Program-made: the position numbers and the translations under genes | Shown: positions 17,511 through 26,223 of the stretch, piece after piece | Layout of the letters: every line of letters starts with the position of its first letter | Position numbering within the stretch: position 1 is the stretch's first letter | From: Oscillospiraceae bacterium | Lineage (GTDB): Bacteria > Bacillota > Clostridia > Saccharofermentanales > Saccharofermentanaceae | NCBI GenBank assembly: GCA_902787975.1 | Contig: CADAIP010000007.1 | Coordinates: 1-64,000 of the forward strand | Length of the DNA stretch: 64,000 nt | Reading direction: 5' to 3' | Notes under the pieces: model-generated | Told to the model about the DNA's origin: nothing | The model's database searches: none | The model's input: only the letters and a program-made list of their open reading frames with translations

Positions 17511-19898
17511 TCAGTCTTCCCACTTCCAGTTGGCTACCTCAGGGAGGTCGAGGCCGACTTCGTGGATGTACTGCTTGTGCTCAACAAGCTTGTCGCTCAT
17601 CTTCTGATAGAGATATGCGCCGCGGTTGCCGAGCTGGGGCAGGAACTTGATAGCTTCCATAACGAGGTGGAAACGGTCTACGTCGTTCTGTACACGTACA
17701 TCGAAAGGTGTTGTGATAGTACCTTCCTCACGGTAACCCCTTACGTGCATCCAACGATTGTTGTGACGTCTGTAAGTAAGCTCGTGAATGAGTGATGCAT
17801 AACCGTGGAAGTTAAAGAGTACCGGCTTATCCTTTGTGAAGAGGATGTCGTACTCGGCATCAGTAAGTCCGTGCGGGTGCTCTGAAGCAGGCTGGAGCTT
17901 AAAGAGGTCGACAACGTTTATGAAACGGATCTTAACTTCAGGAAGTTCTTTTCTGAGAATTGAAACTGCTGCCAATGCTTCAAGAGTAGGAGTCTCGCCT
18001 GCGCAGGCAAATACGATGTCAGGATCCTGTCCCTGGTCGTTACTTGCCCAATCCCAGATGCCGATACCCTGTGTGCAGTGCTTAACAGCCTCATCCATCG
18101 TGAGCCACTGCGGACGGGGATGCTTACTTGCAACGATAACGTTTACGTAGTTGCGGCTTCTGATGCAGTGATCGAAAACAGAGAGCAGGCAGTTGGAATC
18201 CGGAGGAAGGTAGAGTCTTACAACGTCTGCCTTCTTATTTGCGATGTGATCCATGAAGCCCGGATCCTGGTGTGTAAATCCGTTGTGGTCCTGCTGCCAT
18301 ACGGTAGAAGCCATGATGAGATTGAGAGATGCGATCTCTTCTCTCCAAGGGAGCTGGTTGCATACCTTGAGCCACTTAGCGTGCTGTGCAGCCATGGAGT
18401 CGATGATCCTTGCAAAAGATTCATAAGTTGCGAAGAATCCGTGACGGCCTGTGAGGAGGTATCCTTCAAGCCAGCCTTCGCACATATGCTCTGAGAGCAT
18501 GGAGTCCATAACGCGTCCGTCGATTGCGAGGTGATCGTCATCAGTCCAGTGCTCTGCGTTCCAGCTTCTGTTTTCGACCTCGAAAACGGAATTCAAACGG
18601 TTGGAGTTTGTCTCGTCAGGTCCGAAGATCCTGAAGTTCTTACTCTCTGCATTGAGCTTGAAGATATCTCTTACGAACTTGCCGAGCTCGGTCATGTCCT
18701 GACCGTCCTTTGCACCGTGAGCTTCTACCTCGACTGCATACTTGCGGAAGTCAGGCATACGGAGGTCTCTTAAGAGCTTACCGCCGTTGCCGTGAGGGTT
18801 AGCGCCGATCCTTCTGTCACCTGTCGGAGCAAGTGCCTTTAATTCAGGGATAAGCTTGCCGTTCTCGTCGAAAAGTTCTTCTGCATGGTAGCTCTTGAGC
18901 CAGTCAACGAGGATCTTTAAGTGCTCCTCGCCCTTTTCCATGCTGATCGGAACCTGGTGAGCGAGGAAGTTGTCCTCGATCTTCTTTCCGTCAACAAACT
19001 TGGGGCCTGTCCATCCCTTAGGTGTGCGGAGGACGATCATGGGCCATACGGGTCTTGTAGCATCGCCTGTGGATCTTGCATGCTCCTGGATCGCTTTGAT
19101 CTCCTCGATGACCTTGTCAATGGTCTCTGCCATGAGCTTATGCATCGTCATGGGGTCGGAACCTTCAACAAAGTAAGGCTTCCAGCCGCATCCGTTAAAG
19201 AAAGAAACGATCTCCTCGTGGCTCATTCTTGCGAAGAGCGTAGGGTTAGCGATCTTATATCCGTTCAGATGAAGGATGGGGAGTACCGCACCGTCTCCGA
19301 TAGGATTAAGGAACTTATTGCACTGCCATGAAGTTGCAAGAGGGCCTGTCTCTGCTTCGCCGTCACCTACGGTAACTGCTGCGATGAGATTAGGGTTGTC
19401 GAAAACCGCACCGAAAGCATGAGCGATACCGTAACCGAGCTCACCACCCTCATTGATAGATCCGGGAGTCTCAGGAGCGCAGTGGCTGGGGATTCCGCCC
19501 GGGAATGAGAACTGCTTGAAAAGCTTTGCCATGCCGTCCTCATCTTCGCTGATATTGGGGTATACCTCAGAATAAGTACCCTCAAGATATGTATTGGCTA
19601 CATAGAAGTTTCCTCCGTGTCCGGGACCGGAAAGAAGGATCAGATCGAGATCATATTTCTTAATTGCACGGTTCAGATGAACATATACGAAGTTCTGTCC
19701 GGGAACCGTACCCCAGTGTCCGACGATCTTCTTCTTAACGCTGTCGAGTGTTAAGGGCTCTTTCAAAAGGGGATTGTCGAGAAGGTATAACTGTCCTGCC
19801 GAAAGATAATTTGCTGCACGCCAATAGGCGTCCATCTTACGCAGATATTCCTCGGTCAAAGGTTCCTTCTCAACGCATGTAGTCTGATTATTTTGCAT
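17511..19898 (-). CDS. xfp: Xylulose-5-P/fructose-6-P phosphoketolase
   Basis: The 795-residue enzyme has the length and motifs of phosphoketolase: the N-terminal [19 protein letters not shown] region, the GHGGNF loop, and the thiamine diphosphate site [15 protein letters not shown]...N. The C-terminal part includes [14 protein letters not shown]. It cleaves xylulose 5-phosphate (and often fructose 6-phosphate) with phosphate to acetyl phosphate plus a triose or tetrose phosphate in the cytoplasm. It gives the cell a route from pentoses to acetate and ATP that bypasses glycolysis. It is a single gene with its own promoter (19943-19971), a GGAGG site and a terminator. Codon use looks highly biased, which suggests strong expression. 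Confidence 0.97.
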   Translation of the reverse strand: MQNNQTTCVEKEPLTEEYLRKMDAYWRAANYLSAGQLYLLDNPLLKEPLTLDSVKKKIVGHWGTVPGQNFVYVHLNRAIKKYDLDLILLSGPGHGGNFYVANTYLEGTYSEVYPNISEDEDGMAKLFKQFSFPGGIPSHCAPETPGSINEGGELGYGIAHAFGAVFDNPNLIAAVTVGDGEAETGPLATSWQCNKFLNPIGDGAVLPILHLNGYKIANPTLFARMSHEEIVSFFNGCGWKPYFVEGSDPMTMHKLMAETIDKVIEEIKAIQEHARSTGDATRPVWPMIVLRTPKGWTGPKFVDGKKIEDNFLAHQVPISMEKGEEHLKILVDWLKSYHAEELFDENGKLIPELKALAPTGDRRIGANPHGNGGKLLRDLRMPDFRKYAVEVEAHGAKDGQDMTELGKFVRDIFKLNAESKNFRIFGPDETNSNRLNSVFEVENRSWNAEHWTDDDHLAIDGRVMDSMLSEHMCEGWLEGYLLTGRHGFFATYESFARIIDSMAAQHAKWLKVCNQLPWREEIASLNLIMASTVWQQDHNGFTHQDPGFMDHIANKKADVVRLYLPPDSNCLLSVFDHCIRSRNYVNVIVASKHPRPQWLTMDEAVKHCTQGIGIWDWASNDQGQDPDIVFACAGETPTLEALAAVSILRKELPEVKIRFINVVDLFKLQPASEHPHGLTDAEYDILFTKDKPVLFNFHGYASLIHELTYRRHNNRWMHVRGYREEGTITTPFDVRVQNDVDRFHLVMEAIKFLPQLGNRGAYLYQKMSDKLVEHKQYIHEVGLDLPEVANWKWED

Positions 19899-19942
19899 AA
19901 AAATCCTCCAAATCTGTTGATAAAGGTTTAAATCCTACCGTA

Positions 19943-19971
19943 ATTATAGAGGAATAAAAAATTATGGTTAA
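19943..19971 (-). promoter_or_regulatory. Phosphoketolase promoter
   Basis: On the minus strand, TTAACC (complement of 19966-19971) and a perfect TATAAT (complement of 19943-19948) are 17 bases apart, about 45 bases before the start codon of the phosphoketolase gene. Confidence 0.65.
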
Positions 19972-20066
19972 TGGCAAAAAGCCGAATATTAGACTGATAA
20001 GCACCGCTTTTGTAATTGAAAAAACAGATTTTTAGGACCCATCTGATTTTCACTTGGAACGGCCCA

Positions 20067-20198
20067 TCGCAACCTGTCAGAGTCTTTTTACAGCTCAGCC
20101 TTATAGCCGTCAAGGCTGACTTCGTCACATTCTGACGAATGCTAAAGGCCTTGACTGCATCAGGCTGATCTGTTTTAGGTGTTCAGGCCGGTTGCGAT
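20067..20198 (+). repeat. Structured intergenic element, module A, copy 1
   Basis: This 132-base element is closed by ATCGCAACC/GGTTGCGAT and contains nested stems CAG-TCAGCC/GGCTGA-CTG, GTCAAGGC/GCCTTGAC and small hairpins TGAC-TTC-GTCA and CATTC..GAATG. A second copy at 29714-29847 is about 88 percent identical by eye and keeps every stem. The strand is nominal; orientation of any transcript is unknown. It lies upstream of the phosphoketolase promoter. Confidence 0.85.
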
Positions 20199-20208
20199 CA
20201 GTGTCGAT

Positions 20209-20346
20209 GGCTTTAAAGACCGGTATCTTAAAATGCAAGGTCGGGCTTCCGGCCTCTTGGATACTTTTAAAGCACCTGTAAAGGCTTAGCAGTCAATGGT
20301 GCCGGAGGCAAGTTTACGTCCATTGACGGCGAAGCCTTCAGGTGCT
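20209..20346 (+). repeat. Structured intergenic element, module B, copy 1
   Basis: The core at 20271-20346 is a 76-base hairpin closed by AGCACCTG/CAGGTGCT. It has inner stems AGGC/GCCT and GTCAATGG/CCATTGAC and a tip hairpin TGCC-GGA-GGCA. The preceding part from CTTTAAAGACCGG also recurs at 45541 on. The second copy, 45541-45671, differs at loop positions while the stems are kept. Confidence 0.82.
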
Positions 20347-20357
20347 ACCGGAAACGT

Positions 20358-20704
20358 CTAATTTCGTGTCGGTTTGTTCAGGGTTTTTCAGAGCTTTTTC
20401 ACCGAATCTTTGTAGGTTTTTTCAGATTCATGGTGGGCTTTGCATTTTTTCAGACATTTCTTGTCAGATTTTTTGCGGACTTTTTGTTATGCCTTGTCGG
20501 CCACACGAGTGGCTTGCCCGCTACCGACAAGAACTGACAAAAACTGACAAGGATTTCAGATATTATTTCAAACAAACACCCGTAAGGATTGTATGAGAAC
20601 TGCTAAACCTTGTCGGATTTAGGAGAAATATATCTGAATTACCTCTGAAAAACCGACAAAGAACCTGCAAGAAATTAGACATCCGGGATAGCAGTTTTTC
20701 AGGC
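20358..20704 (+). repeat. Long inverted-repeat element, module C, copy 1
   Basis: The element begins CTAATTTCGTGTCGGTTT (20358) and ends AAACCGACAAAGAACCTG...GAAATTAG (20678), so its ends are inverted repeats. The interior is rich in CCGACAA on the right half and TTGTCGG on the left half. Homology with the copy at 29855-30030 continues about 25 bases past the end. It has no reading frame and resembles a non-autonomous palindromic element. Confidence 0.8.
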
Positions 20705-20765
20705 AATATGGCTTACAAACGAATCAGATCCACTCAGCGGATTCATCCGTTCCTGACTTATGTTA

Positions 20766-21170
20766 TTAGAGTTCTCTTGTGGTTATTGCAGCATCTTCCG
20801 GCTGATTCTTAACGGCTATCTGGAACTGATCTTCATAAATGATCTCGCCCGGGACCTCATCGCATTCGGAAACATAGAGCTTTACTCCATACTTATTGCA
20901 CATCTCACGGTAGAAAGTCATCTGATCCCAGATGTCCTTTGCTTCATCGCTGTCCTTGAACCACGTGATGGCACCGTCAGGGTTATTCAGCTCATAAAAA
21001 GGCGGGACAGGCAAAACTTCCTCGAAATACTCTCTGTTGCGCCAGTATTCCTTCTCCTCTTCTTCCGTTAATGTCTTGCTGTCAACGAGCTTGCCTACGG
21101 CCGTAAAGATGCCCCTGGGCTGCTTGGTGATGTATGCGCAGTCTTTCATGTGTACTCTGAAATATTTCAT
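20766..21170 (-). CDS. Hypothetical cytosolic protein
   Basis: The 134-residue acidic protein has no signal or membrane helix. Its middle has an aromatic-rich stretch (EEEEKEYWRNREYFEEVLPVPPFYEL) and a helix (EAKDIWDQMTFYREMCNKYGVKLYVSECDEVPG). I do not recognise a family. A GGGGGA site precedes the ATG, which overlaps the stop of the 46-residue gene upstream (ATGA), so it appears to be the last gene of the GNAT operon. Confidence 0.7.
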   Translation of the reverse strand: MKYFRVHMKDCAYITKQPRGIFTAVGKLVDSKTLTEEEEKEYWRNREYFEEVLPVPPFYELNNPDGAITWFKDSDEAKDIWDQMTFYREMCNKYGVKLYVSECDEVPGEIIYEDQFQIAVKNQPEDAAITTREL

Positions 21171-21307
21171 GTTGTCCCCCTTGTCTTGCCTTTCACTTTG
21201 TTTTTCTGCTTTTGCGGGCCGTCATTTGCCGTTTTCGAGAAAGGAATACTCTTCTTCTGCTTTAGCATCTGATCGAAAACTACGTGTTCTCTCTTCTTTT
21301 TTGCCAT
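21167..21307 (-). CDS. Small basic protein, 46 residues
   Basis: The product starts MAKKKREHVVFDQMLKQKK and is rich in Lys and Arg, with a charged tail. It fits between the first GNAT stop region and the start of the 134-residue gene, overlapping the latter as ATGA. The longer frame upstream overlaps the GNAT gene and is unlikely to be used. Small basic proteins of this kind can bind nucleic acid or the ribosome, but nothing here proves this. Confidence 0.5.
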   Translation of the reverse strand: MAKKKREHVVFDQMLKQKKSIPFSKTANDGPQKQKNKVKGKTRGTT

Positions 21308-21317
21308 CACACAATAC

Positions 21318-21800
21318 CTATATAGATCTCTCAAGATATCCGCACGTAAATGGGAAGAAATCAAACTTCTTCGTTCCGACATGAACAAATCCGTGATCTT
21401 CGTACCATTTGCGGAGCACTTTATTCTCTTCGACTATGCTGAGTTTCATTTTACCAAAACCAAGTCCTTTTGCTCTTGATATGGCATCTTCCAAGAGCGC
21501 ATCTCCTATTCCCGAATGTCGCTTGCCGGGAAGGACGCACAAACTGCCCAGTTCGCATTCTCCTTCAGAAGGAAAAGCAAGATTGTAATAACCAACAAGC
21601 ACTTCATTTTCGAAGTATCCGAACATCGGGCGATGCTGCTCATTCTTCCACATCAGGACCTTGGCTTCATCCGTTGCAAAAGCTGTGAACAGCGGAGCAT
21701 TTTCCTCCGTGAATCCAAACTCGTCTGCCACAGTCTGAAAGCTCTGTCTTATAACGCTTACGCATTGTTTTATCTCGTTGTCTTTGATCTCTCTTATCAT
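21318..21800 (-). CDS. GNAT acetyltransferase
   Basis: This is a single-domain GNAT with VLVGYYNLAFPSEGECELGSL in the central strands and the acetyl-CoA loop LPGKRHSGIGDALLEDA, followed by VEENKVLRKWYEDHGFVHVG. I set the start at 21800 because AAGGTG lies 6 bases before that ATG; a GTG start would overlap the upstream stop. It is co-transcribed with another GNAT gene (21806-22282) and probably under the leader-peptide attenuator at 22311-22448. Confidence 0.85.
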   Translation of the reverse strand: MIREIKDNEIKQCVSVIRQSFQTVADEFGFTEENAPLFTAFATDEAKVLMWKNEQHRPMFGYFENEVLVGYYNLAFPSEGECELGSLCVLPGKRHSGIGDALLEDAISRAKGLGFGKMKLSIVEENKVLRKWYEDHGFVHVGTKKFDFFPFTCGYLERSI

Positions 21801-21805
21801 GTTCA

Positions 21806-22282
21806 TCACCTTATTTCTCTATATTTCTCAAGTCTTATCAGATGCTCTTCATCAGGTGTGGTTATGCCGTTTTTATAATCGTAACCCATCTTCAGATAGA
21901 ACGGCACTCCTGTTATGGATGCCGGTATCTTAATGCGTTTTGCACGAATGAAATACTCATCTTTTTCGAGAGTGTCGATGATCGACCGTCCGACACCTTT
22001 TCCCTGATATTCCGGGAGCACGAAAATAGTAAACAGACTGCTCTCATCCTCTTTGCCCCAATATGGTCCGATGGCACCGCACCCTATTATCTTTCCTTCA
22101 TCCAAGACAACATAGAAATGGGTCCAGGAAGCTCTCCCCAGTACTGCTTCAGGTGTCTCAGATGCTATAAGCTCATCCATAAGTTCCACAGGATAATCTT
22201 TTGTGTTAGATATCCGGATAGTTGTTCTGATAACCTCTGATACTGCCTGTGCATCTTCGTCTTTGAATCTTCTGATCTCCAT
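21806..22282 (-). CDS. GNAT acetyltransferase, first gene after attenuator
   Basis: The 158-residue protein begins MEIRRFKDEDAQAVSEVI and has the GNAT core: KIIGCGAIGPYW, SSLFTIFVLPEYQGKGVGRSII and GVPFYLKMGYDYKNG. The start is fixed by AAGGAGG ten bases before the ATG. The terminator-like hairpin at 22311-22340 ends just upstream of this site, so expression depends on read-through. The attenuator suggests the enzyme is made in response to a translation problem, for example a ribosome-targeting drug that it could acetylate. The substrate itself is not evident. Confidence 0.88.
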   Translation of the reverse strand: MEIRRFKDEDAQAVSEVIRTTIRISNTKDYPVELMDELIASETPEAVLGRASWTHFYVVLDEGKIIGCGAIGPYWGKEDESSLFTIFVLPEYQGKGVGRSIIDTLEKDEYFIRAKRIKIPASITGVPFYLKMGYDYKNGITTPDEEHLIRLEKYREIR

Positions 22283-22310
22283 TTTAGTATGTCCTCCTTG
22301 GAAAATAATA

Positions 22311-22340
22311 AAGGCCACTTATCTCGTGATAAATGGCCTT
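22311..22340 (-). terminator. Attenuator hairpin before GNAT operon
   Basis: On the minus strand, AAGGCCATTTATC and GATAAGTGGCCTT pair with one mismatch around a 4-base ACGA loop and are followed by TATTATTTT, an intrinsic terminator. It sits 24 bases after the leader-peptide stop codon and right before the GNAT Shine-Dalgarno. This position suits transcription attenuation. Confidence 0.8.
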
Positions 22341-22364
22341 GGTGAAACTGATTTAAATAACGGA

Positions 22365-22448
22365 TTATTTTAGAGCAACAACAATGCCATATGACTTCAT
22401 GTCATAAGTTAATTCATGCATATGCATTGTTGTCATGTAATTGAACAT
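22365..22448 (-). CDS. 27-residue leader peptide
   Basis: An AAGGAG site nine bases before an ATG (complement of 22446-22448) opens a 27-codon frame. The peptide starts MFNYMTTMHMHELTYD and ends MKSYGIVVALK, with five Met and two His in the first part. It lies 27 bases downstream of a good promoter and ahead of a terminator hairpin, the classic layout of ribosome-mediated attenuation. The frame coincides with a hairpin (22378-22433), so stalling or movement of a ribosome here would alter folding. The IVVALK ending recalls the short hydrophobic arrest motifs of macrolide leader peptides, but that is only a resemblance. Confidence 0.75.
   Translation of the reverse strand: MFNYMTTMHMHELTYDMKSYGIVVALK
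22378..22433 (-). promoter_or_regulatory. Leader hairpin inside leader-peptide frame
   Basis: ACAACAATGC (22378-22387) and GCATTGTTGT (22424-22433) form a perfect 10-bp stem, extended by ATATG pairing across a single bulge. The 3' arm on the minus strand contains ATGGC, which could alternatively pair with GCCAT in the 5' arm of the terminator at 22311-22340. This gives possible terminator and antiterminator states. Confidence 0.6.
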
Positions 22449-22474
22449 TGATTCCGTCTCCTTGTTTGAAAGAT

Positions 22475-22503
22475 ATGTTATTACTCAAATTCCGATAAGT
22501 CAA
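22475..22503 (-). promoter_or_regulatory. Promoter of leader peptide and GNAT operon
   Basis: On the minus strand, TTGACT (complement of 22498-22503) and TAACAT (complement of 22475-22480) are 17 bases apart. The leader-peptide ATG follows 27 bases after the -10. The promoter begins right after the stop codon of the DUF1349 gene. Confidence 0.7.
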
Positions 22504-22511
22504 TTAGAAAT

Positions 22512-23096
22512 TCATTCATGAGCTTTCCATGCGCATTCCGTAAGTTCGATATTGCTGAACACGGCGGTAAACGATGAATCCTCAGGAGAGCAGGCATATA
22601 CTCCGAACTTTATCTTCCCTGCGCCCTCATGCAGGTGACACACGCGCATCTGTTTCCATCTGGCTCCGTCGTCCGAGCACTCTATGCAGTAATCGTCTTC
22701 TCTGCGGCTTAAGCGGTACCACATGCTTTTGACATCTGAAGGTATCTCGGTTGTGGCCCAGTCAGAATAGCCATGATTTGTCACAACGCTTCCGAGATGC
22801 TGGAACTCCTCGTTCTCGAATTCTATGGAGCCCTTTAACCAGTTATCGCTGTCTAAGTAAATGACGATGCCGCACTGGTCGAATCTGTGGTGGCTTTCTT
22901 CGAACGATGTTTTCACGATAAAACTGAAATACTTATCTTCCGTCTCCATTTGAAATACCGGAGCATTATCGTTTTGGAAACCATAGTATGTTCTCTGCCA
23001 CAGATCTGTATTGGGCTTTGTGGTAACTTTTAAAACATCTCCGTCGATCTCATATTTTTCCGGCTCTCTTGTCCAAACAAATTTCTCCAGATTCAT
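22512..23096 (-). CDS. DUF1349 family protein
   Basis: The 194-residue protein has the DUF1349 concanavalin-like pattern: KVTTKPNTDLWQRTYYGF, FSFIVKTSFEESHHRFDQCGIVIYLDSDNWLKGSIEFEN, WYRLSRREDDYCIECSDDG and KIKFGVYACSP. Members bind or act on carbohydrates or remain unassigned; no catalytic residue can be named. It has no signal peptide. The start is set by AAGGTG six bases before the ATG at 23096. Confidence 0.85.
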   Translation of the reverse strand: MNLEKFVWTREPEKYEIDGDVLKVTTKPNTDLWQRTYYGFQNDNAPVFQMETEDKYFSFIVKTSFEESHHRFDQCGIVIYLDSDNWLKGSIEFENEEFQHLGSVVTNHGYSDWATTEIPSDVKSMWYRLSRREDDYCIECSDDGARWKQMRVCHLHEGAGKIKFGVYACSPEDSSFTAVFSNIELTECAWKAHE

Positions 23097-23134
23097 AACC
23101 GTCACCTTATTGTCTAAACTCGTGTCTGTTAGTG

Positions 23135-23842
23135 TTAATTTACATATATCTTGGCTTTGCCGCTGCCATATTCTTCATCACGCGGATCTCTGCTTTCTGT
23201 GTCCCTGATCCTTACATTATCGAGCTGAAGATATTGGTCTTTTGTGTCTGCCGCAATCCAGATACCTTCAGTTTTCTGATACACTTCCGCATCACTGTCG
23301 ATAAACCAAATGTATGCAAGATAGCCAAATTCCTGAGAACAATCCCAAGAGTGAAAATCTTCTTCCTCTCTGCAGATTTCCCTAAGATCTAAAAGCAGTG
23401 ATTCAACATTTTTAAGTTCTTCTTCGGATGCACCGTCTTCGATATAGATGTAAACCGCATTCGGGCTCAAGAATATCTCTTCATCGGCATCCCGGCCGTA
23501 ATCTACTTCAGGGAAATTGTACTTCTCGATGCATCTTCTGTATTCATCATTCCAATATTTGTGAACAGCATAGTCATAATCTGATTCGAGAATATATTTG
23601 CCACCCAGATTTAAGTCAATATCAGGCCAGATCGGTGTTCCTTCCCAATCATACGAATAGGTGAATTCAAGGTCTCTGTCGAGAGAACGTGCGAGGCCGT
23701 TGCTGACGATCTCAATATTCTCACCGCCCCATTGATCTTCCAGTCTTTCGAGGGTTTCTTTTTTGCTCGGCTTACCGCCACATCCGGTTAAGATGCCTGC
23801 CATCAGAACAAGGCTCATGCTAATAGCGATAATCTTCTTCAT
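23135..23842 (-). CDS. Lipoprotein of a paralogous envelope family
   Basis: The lipobox ILTGC follows a short hydrophobic signal. The mature part of about 210 residues begins with a helix (KKETLERLEDQWGGENIEIV), then beta strands ending in FTYSYDWEG, then an alpha/beta half (AVYIYIEDGASEEELKNVESLLLDL). The proteins at 47477-48211 and 56006-56809 share this order: a YGxxF-type opening, a central Y-rich strand and a VYVxxG...EI..AL half. I infer one paralogous family of surface lipoproteins of unknown function. Confidence 0.7.
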   Translation of the reverse strand: MKKIIAISMSLVLMAGILTGCGGKPSKKETLERLEDQWGGENIEIVSNGLARSLDRDLEFTYSYDWEGTPIWPDIDLNLGGKYILESDYDYAVHKYWNDEYRRCIEKYNFPEVDYGRDADEEIFLSPNAVYIYIEDGASEEELKNVESLLLDLREICREEEDFHSWDCSQEFGYLAYIWFIDSDAEVYQKTEGIWIAADTKDQYLQLDNVRIRDTESRDPRDEEYGSGKAKIYVN

Positions 23843-23987
23843 ATTCCTTAGCCCCTGTAATTCAAATAAATGGAAAATGTTTACATAGCCAAAAAGTTAC
23901 TGCCTGAGGATTCTAATCTCCCCAGGCAGTCTAATTATATCATTAATATTTTAGCAATTTGGAAACCGACAAGGCTTTTGCAGGCCG

Positions 23988-24649
23988 TCATGCCGGACGG
24001 GCCAGGTAGTATCCCTGATAAAGATCGACGCCAAGACCCTGGAGGTATTCAAACTCTTCTTTTTCTTCGATTCCTTCGGCAACGACCAGAATGTTTTTCG
24101 AATGGAAATGTTCTACCAGTTTTTTAACATTCTCCTGCTTTTCGATTATGTGGTCGATTCCGGAGATCACTTCTCTGTCGAGTTTTACGATATCCGGAGA
24201 CATGAATTCCATCAGTTCCATATTGTTGAGTCCGGTTCCGAAATCATCGGCTGCCAAAAGATTATCCATAAACTTTACGGATCTCTTCTTTTCTTTCCAG
24301 TGTTCAGGTGAGAAATACGGATACTCAAGATTCTCGACGATCATCCTGCCGCGGATCCTCTCTCCGAAATGATCCAGGAACACATCTGCTTCTTCCTGCT
24401 TCATGCAGTCAGAAGGGAATGAATTGATGGCAACTCTGTAGCCACTTCAAGAACGTGCAGCTTATCTTTTTTTGCGTAGTCTGCGATAAGATCCGTTACC
24501 GTCATTTCAGTAGGGCGCATTAAGGCCTCCCATGCATAAACCGTCTTACCGTCAGGACGGAATATGGGCTGGAACACGTAATTGATCGACAACTCCCTTA
24601 GAGCCTGCAAAATATCTGTATGTAATGGCAAGTGGTCAAAACTGATCAT
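23988..24649 (-). pseudogene. EAL-domain phosphodiesterase, broken
   Basis: Two frames make up one EAL protein. The first (24401-24649) has FQPIFRPDGKTVYAWEALMRP with the EAL motif and ends soon after HVLEVAT. The second (23988-24404) has DDFGTG, VKLDREVI and VVAEGIEE, the metal and catalytic segments. At 24410-24432 the downstream frame reads GYRVAINSFPSD, but the usual 15-20 residues between LEVAT and this part are missing, and the frame changes. So an internal deletion with a frameshift has inactivated the gene. It lies right after a GGDEF gene and was probably its c-di-GMP phosphodiesterase partner. Confidence 0.85.
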
Positions 24650-24660
24650 CTGATATCTCC

Positions 24661-26070
24661 TTATCTTTTCAACTCAGGATGTGCTGCGTAGAATTTCCGC
24701 TTATCCTCATACATCCGCTCATCTGCGAGCCTCAAAGCCTGTCTTACATTGAACCTGCTGTCTTCGTAGCACTGGCCGATCGCAAAACATACATGTTCGT
24801 ATTTTTCTGCAGCCTTTCTTATGTCTTCAACTCGTTTACCCAGTTCTTCTTCTGTTATGCCTGCAATGATGATGGTAAATTCGTCTCCGCCGGCACGGTA
24901 GATATCACTGGTGTCAAAGACTTCCTCAAGAGCCTTGGCAGCGTTCTTCAAAAGCGTATCGCCTTCGTTATGGCCGCATTCATCGTTTACGCGTTTTAAT
25001 CCGTTAAGGTCAGTAAAGATAACGCCGATCGAAGTGTCGGGAGCAGTGCTTTCCATGCAGATCTTATCGACATAATTGTTCATCTCGTTTCTGTTCATGA
25101 CTCCGGTCAGGATGTCTTTTGAACTTAAGACCTTCAGACGGTCCATAAGAAGATTGTTGTTTATGGCAGAGGCAAGAATGGAAGCTGTGGTCTCAAAGGT
25201 CTCCTTGATGCTGGTGGCCTTTAATTCATCATAGTTCATCGCCCAAATATAACCGAGAAGCTTATCCCTGAATTTCAGCGGGAACAAAACGATGTTCTTT
25301 CCGTGAGCAGAAGTAAATGACTCATACCAGATAGGATTGCGTTCCTTAACAACATCCAGATCGTGCTCATCTTTTACGACAAGACAGTTGCTGCCTGCGA
25401 TCAGGCCTGTCCAGCTGTCTGCAATATAATAGAATCCGTCATCGTTATAGTTATTCATTGAAGTCAGGACTGTGTTTTCAGAAAGCGCTTCGCAAAGGAC
25501 CGTGCATTTCTTTTCGAATGAATCCATGAGCAGGATGCAGCAGTGCTCGGCATCAAACATGTTCCTGACATCATGTATGACGTCATTCATCATTTCGCCG
25601 AATTCTTTTACGCTTCTGAGTTCTAAGCATATCTTGATTACATTCGCTGTGACATCAGCAGGAAGTGATGCCATTCTGTCCAGATTAGCCTCAAAGTTTA
25701 TCTCCATGGTATATGTGCAAAAACAAAGATTGCCTTCTTCATATGCTACCGGGAGGAATGTCATGTTGAACCAGACACCCTGGATCCTTTCAGCAGTGGC
25801 ATACGAATTAAGGCATCGTTTTTCGACCGCTGCTTTATAACAGTACTCTTCAAAATTAAGGTCTCTTGTCAGATAGTTTGTATATTCCTGATTGGGTGTA
25901 AACTTCTGGATCAGCAATTCCGCTCCCGGTGCAGGATGTTCTATGGAATCGATATAAGTCTTGTTTCCCGTGACAATGCGAAATTTACCGCGCTTTCCGT
26001 TTGCAAGCTTCTCTACGGATACGATGCATGTCATAGCCCCAAAGCCATCAACATATTTTTGAAGATCCAT
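24661..26070 (-). CDS. GAF-GGDEF diguanylate cyclase
   Basis: The 469-residue cytosolic protein has an N-terminal sensory part (about 1-135), a GAF domain (about 145-300) and a C-terminal GGDEF domain with DILTGVMNRNEM and AGGDEFTII. It should make c-di-GMP from two GTP. No membrane helix is present. GGGAGG before the ATG at 26070 sets the start; the frame also has an upstream GTG. The broken EAL gene follows after 11 bases and was probably in the same operon. Confidence 0.85.
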   Translation of the reverse strand: MDLQKYVDGFGAMTCIVSVEKLANGKRGKFRIVTGNKTYIDSIEHPAPGAELLIQKFTPNQEYTNYLTRDLNFEEYCYKAAVEKRCLNSYATAERIQGVWFNMTFLPVAYEEGNLCFCTYTMEINFEANLDRMASLPADVTANVIKICLELRSVKEFGEMMNDVIHDVRNMFDAEHCCILLMDSFEKKCTVLCEALSENTVLTSMNNYNDDGFYYIADSWTGLIAGSNCLVVKDEHDLDVVKERNPIWYESFTSAHGKNIVLFPLKFRDKLLGYIWAMNYDELKATSIKETFETTASILASAINNNLLMDRLKVLSSKDILTGVMNRNEMNNYVDKICMESTAPDTSIGVIFTDLNGLKRVNDECGHNEGDTLLKNAAKALEEVFDTSDIYRAGGDEFTIIIAGITEEELGKRVEDIRKAAEKYEHVCFAIGQCYEDSRFNVRQALRLADERMYEDKRKFYAAHPELKR

Positions 26071-26186
26071 AAGCACATACCTCCCATCGATATAGGAATA
26101 GTTTATATGCTAATAATATAGCGGAGATAGACTGACTGTAAACATTCTTTGATATAATGTTTCAATTTCGTTAATTGGTATCTCTC

Positions 26187-26223
26187 CTCACACCAAAAAT
26201 CACAGTAACCGTCAGGGTGTGAG
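26187..26223. promoter_or_regulatory. Inverted repeat CTCACACC/GGTGTGAG
   Basis: CTCACACC (26187-26194) and GGTGTGAG (26216-26223) are perfect inverted repeats with a 21-base gap. They lie between the phosphoesterase stop and the GGDEF start and overlap the response-regulator remnant. The role is unclear. Confidence 0.35.

Noticed and set aside
17511..19898. Long antisense frames over the phosphoketolase gene
   Set aside because: They are shadows caused by biased codon use; none has a ribosome binding site or a protein-like sequence.
19928..20128. A 66-residue minus-strand gene
   Set aside because: It overlaps the phosphoketolase promoter and module A, has no ribosome binding site and a composition unlike a protein.
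23988..24649. Two separate small genes
   Set aside because: The pieces are consecutive parts of one EAL domain with the correct motif order; the break is a deletion plus frameshift.
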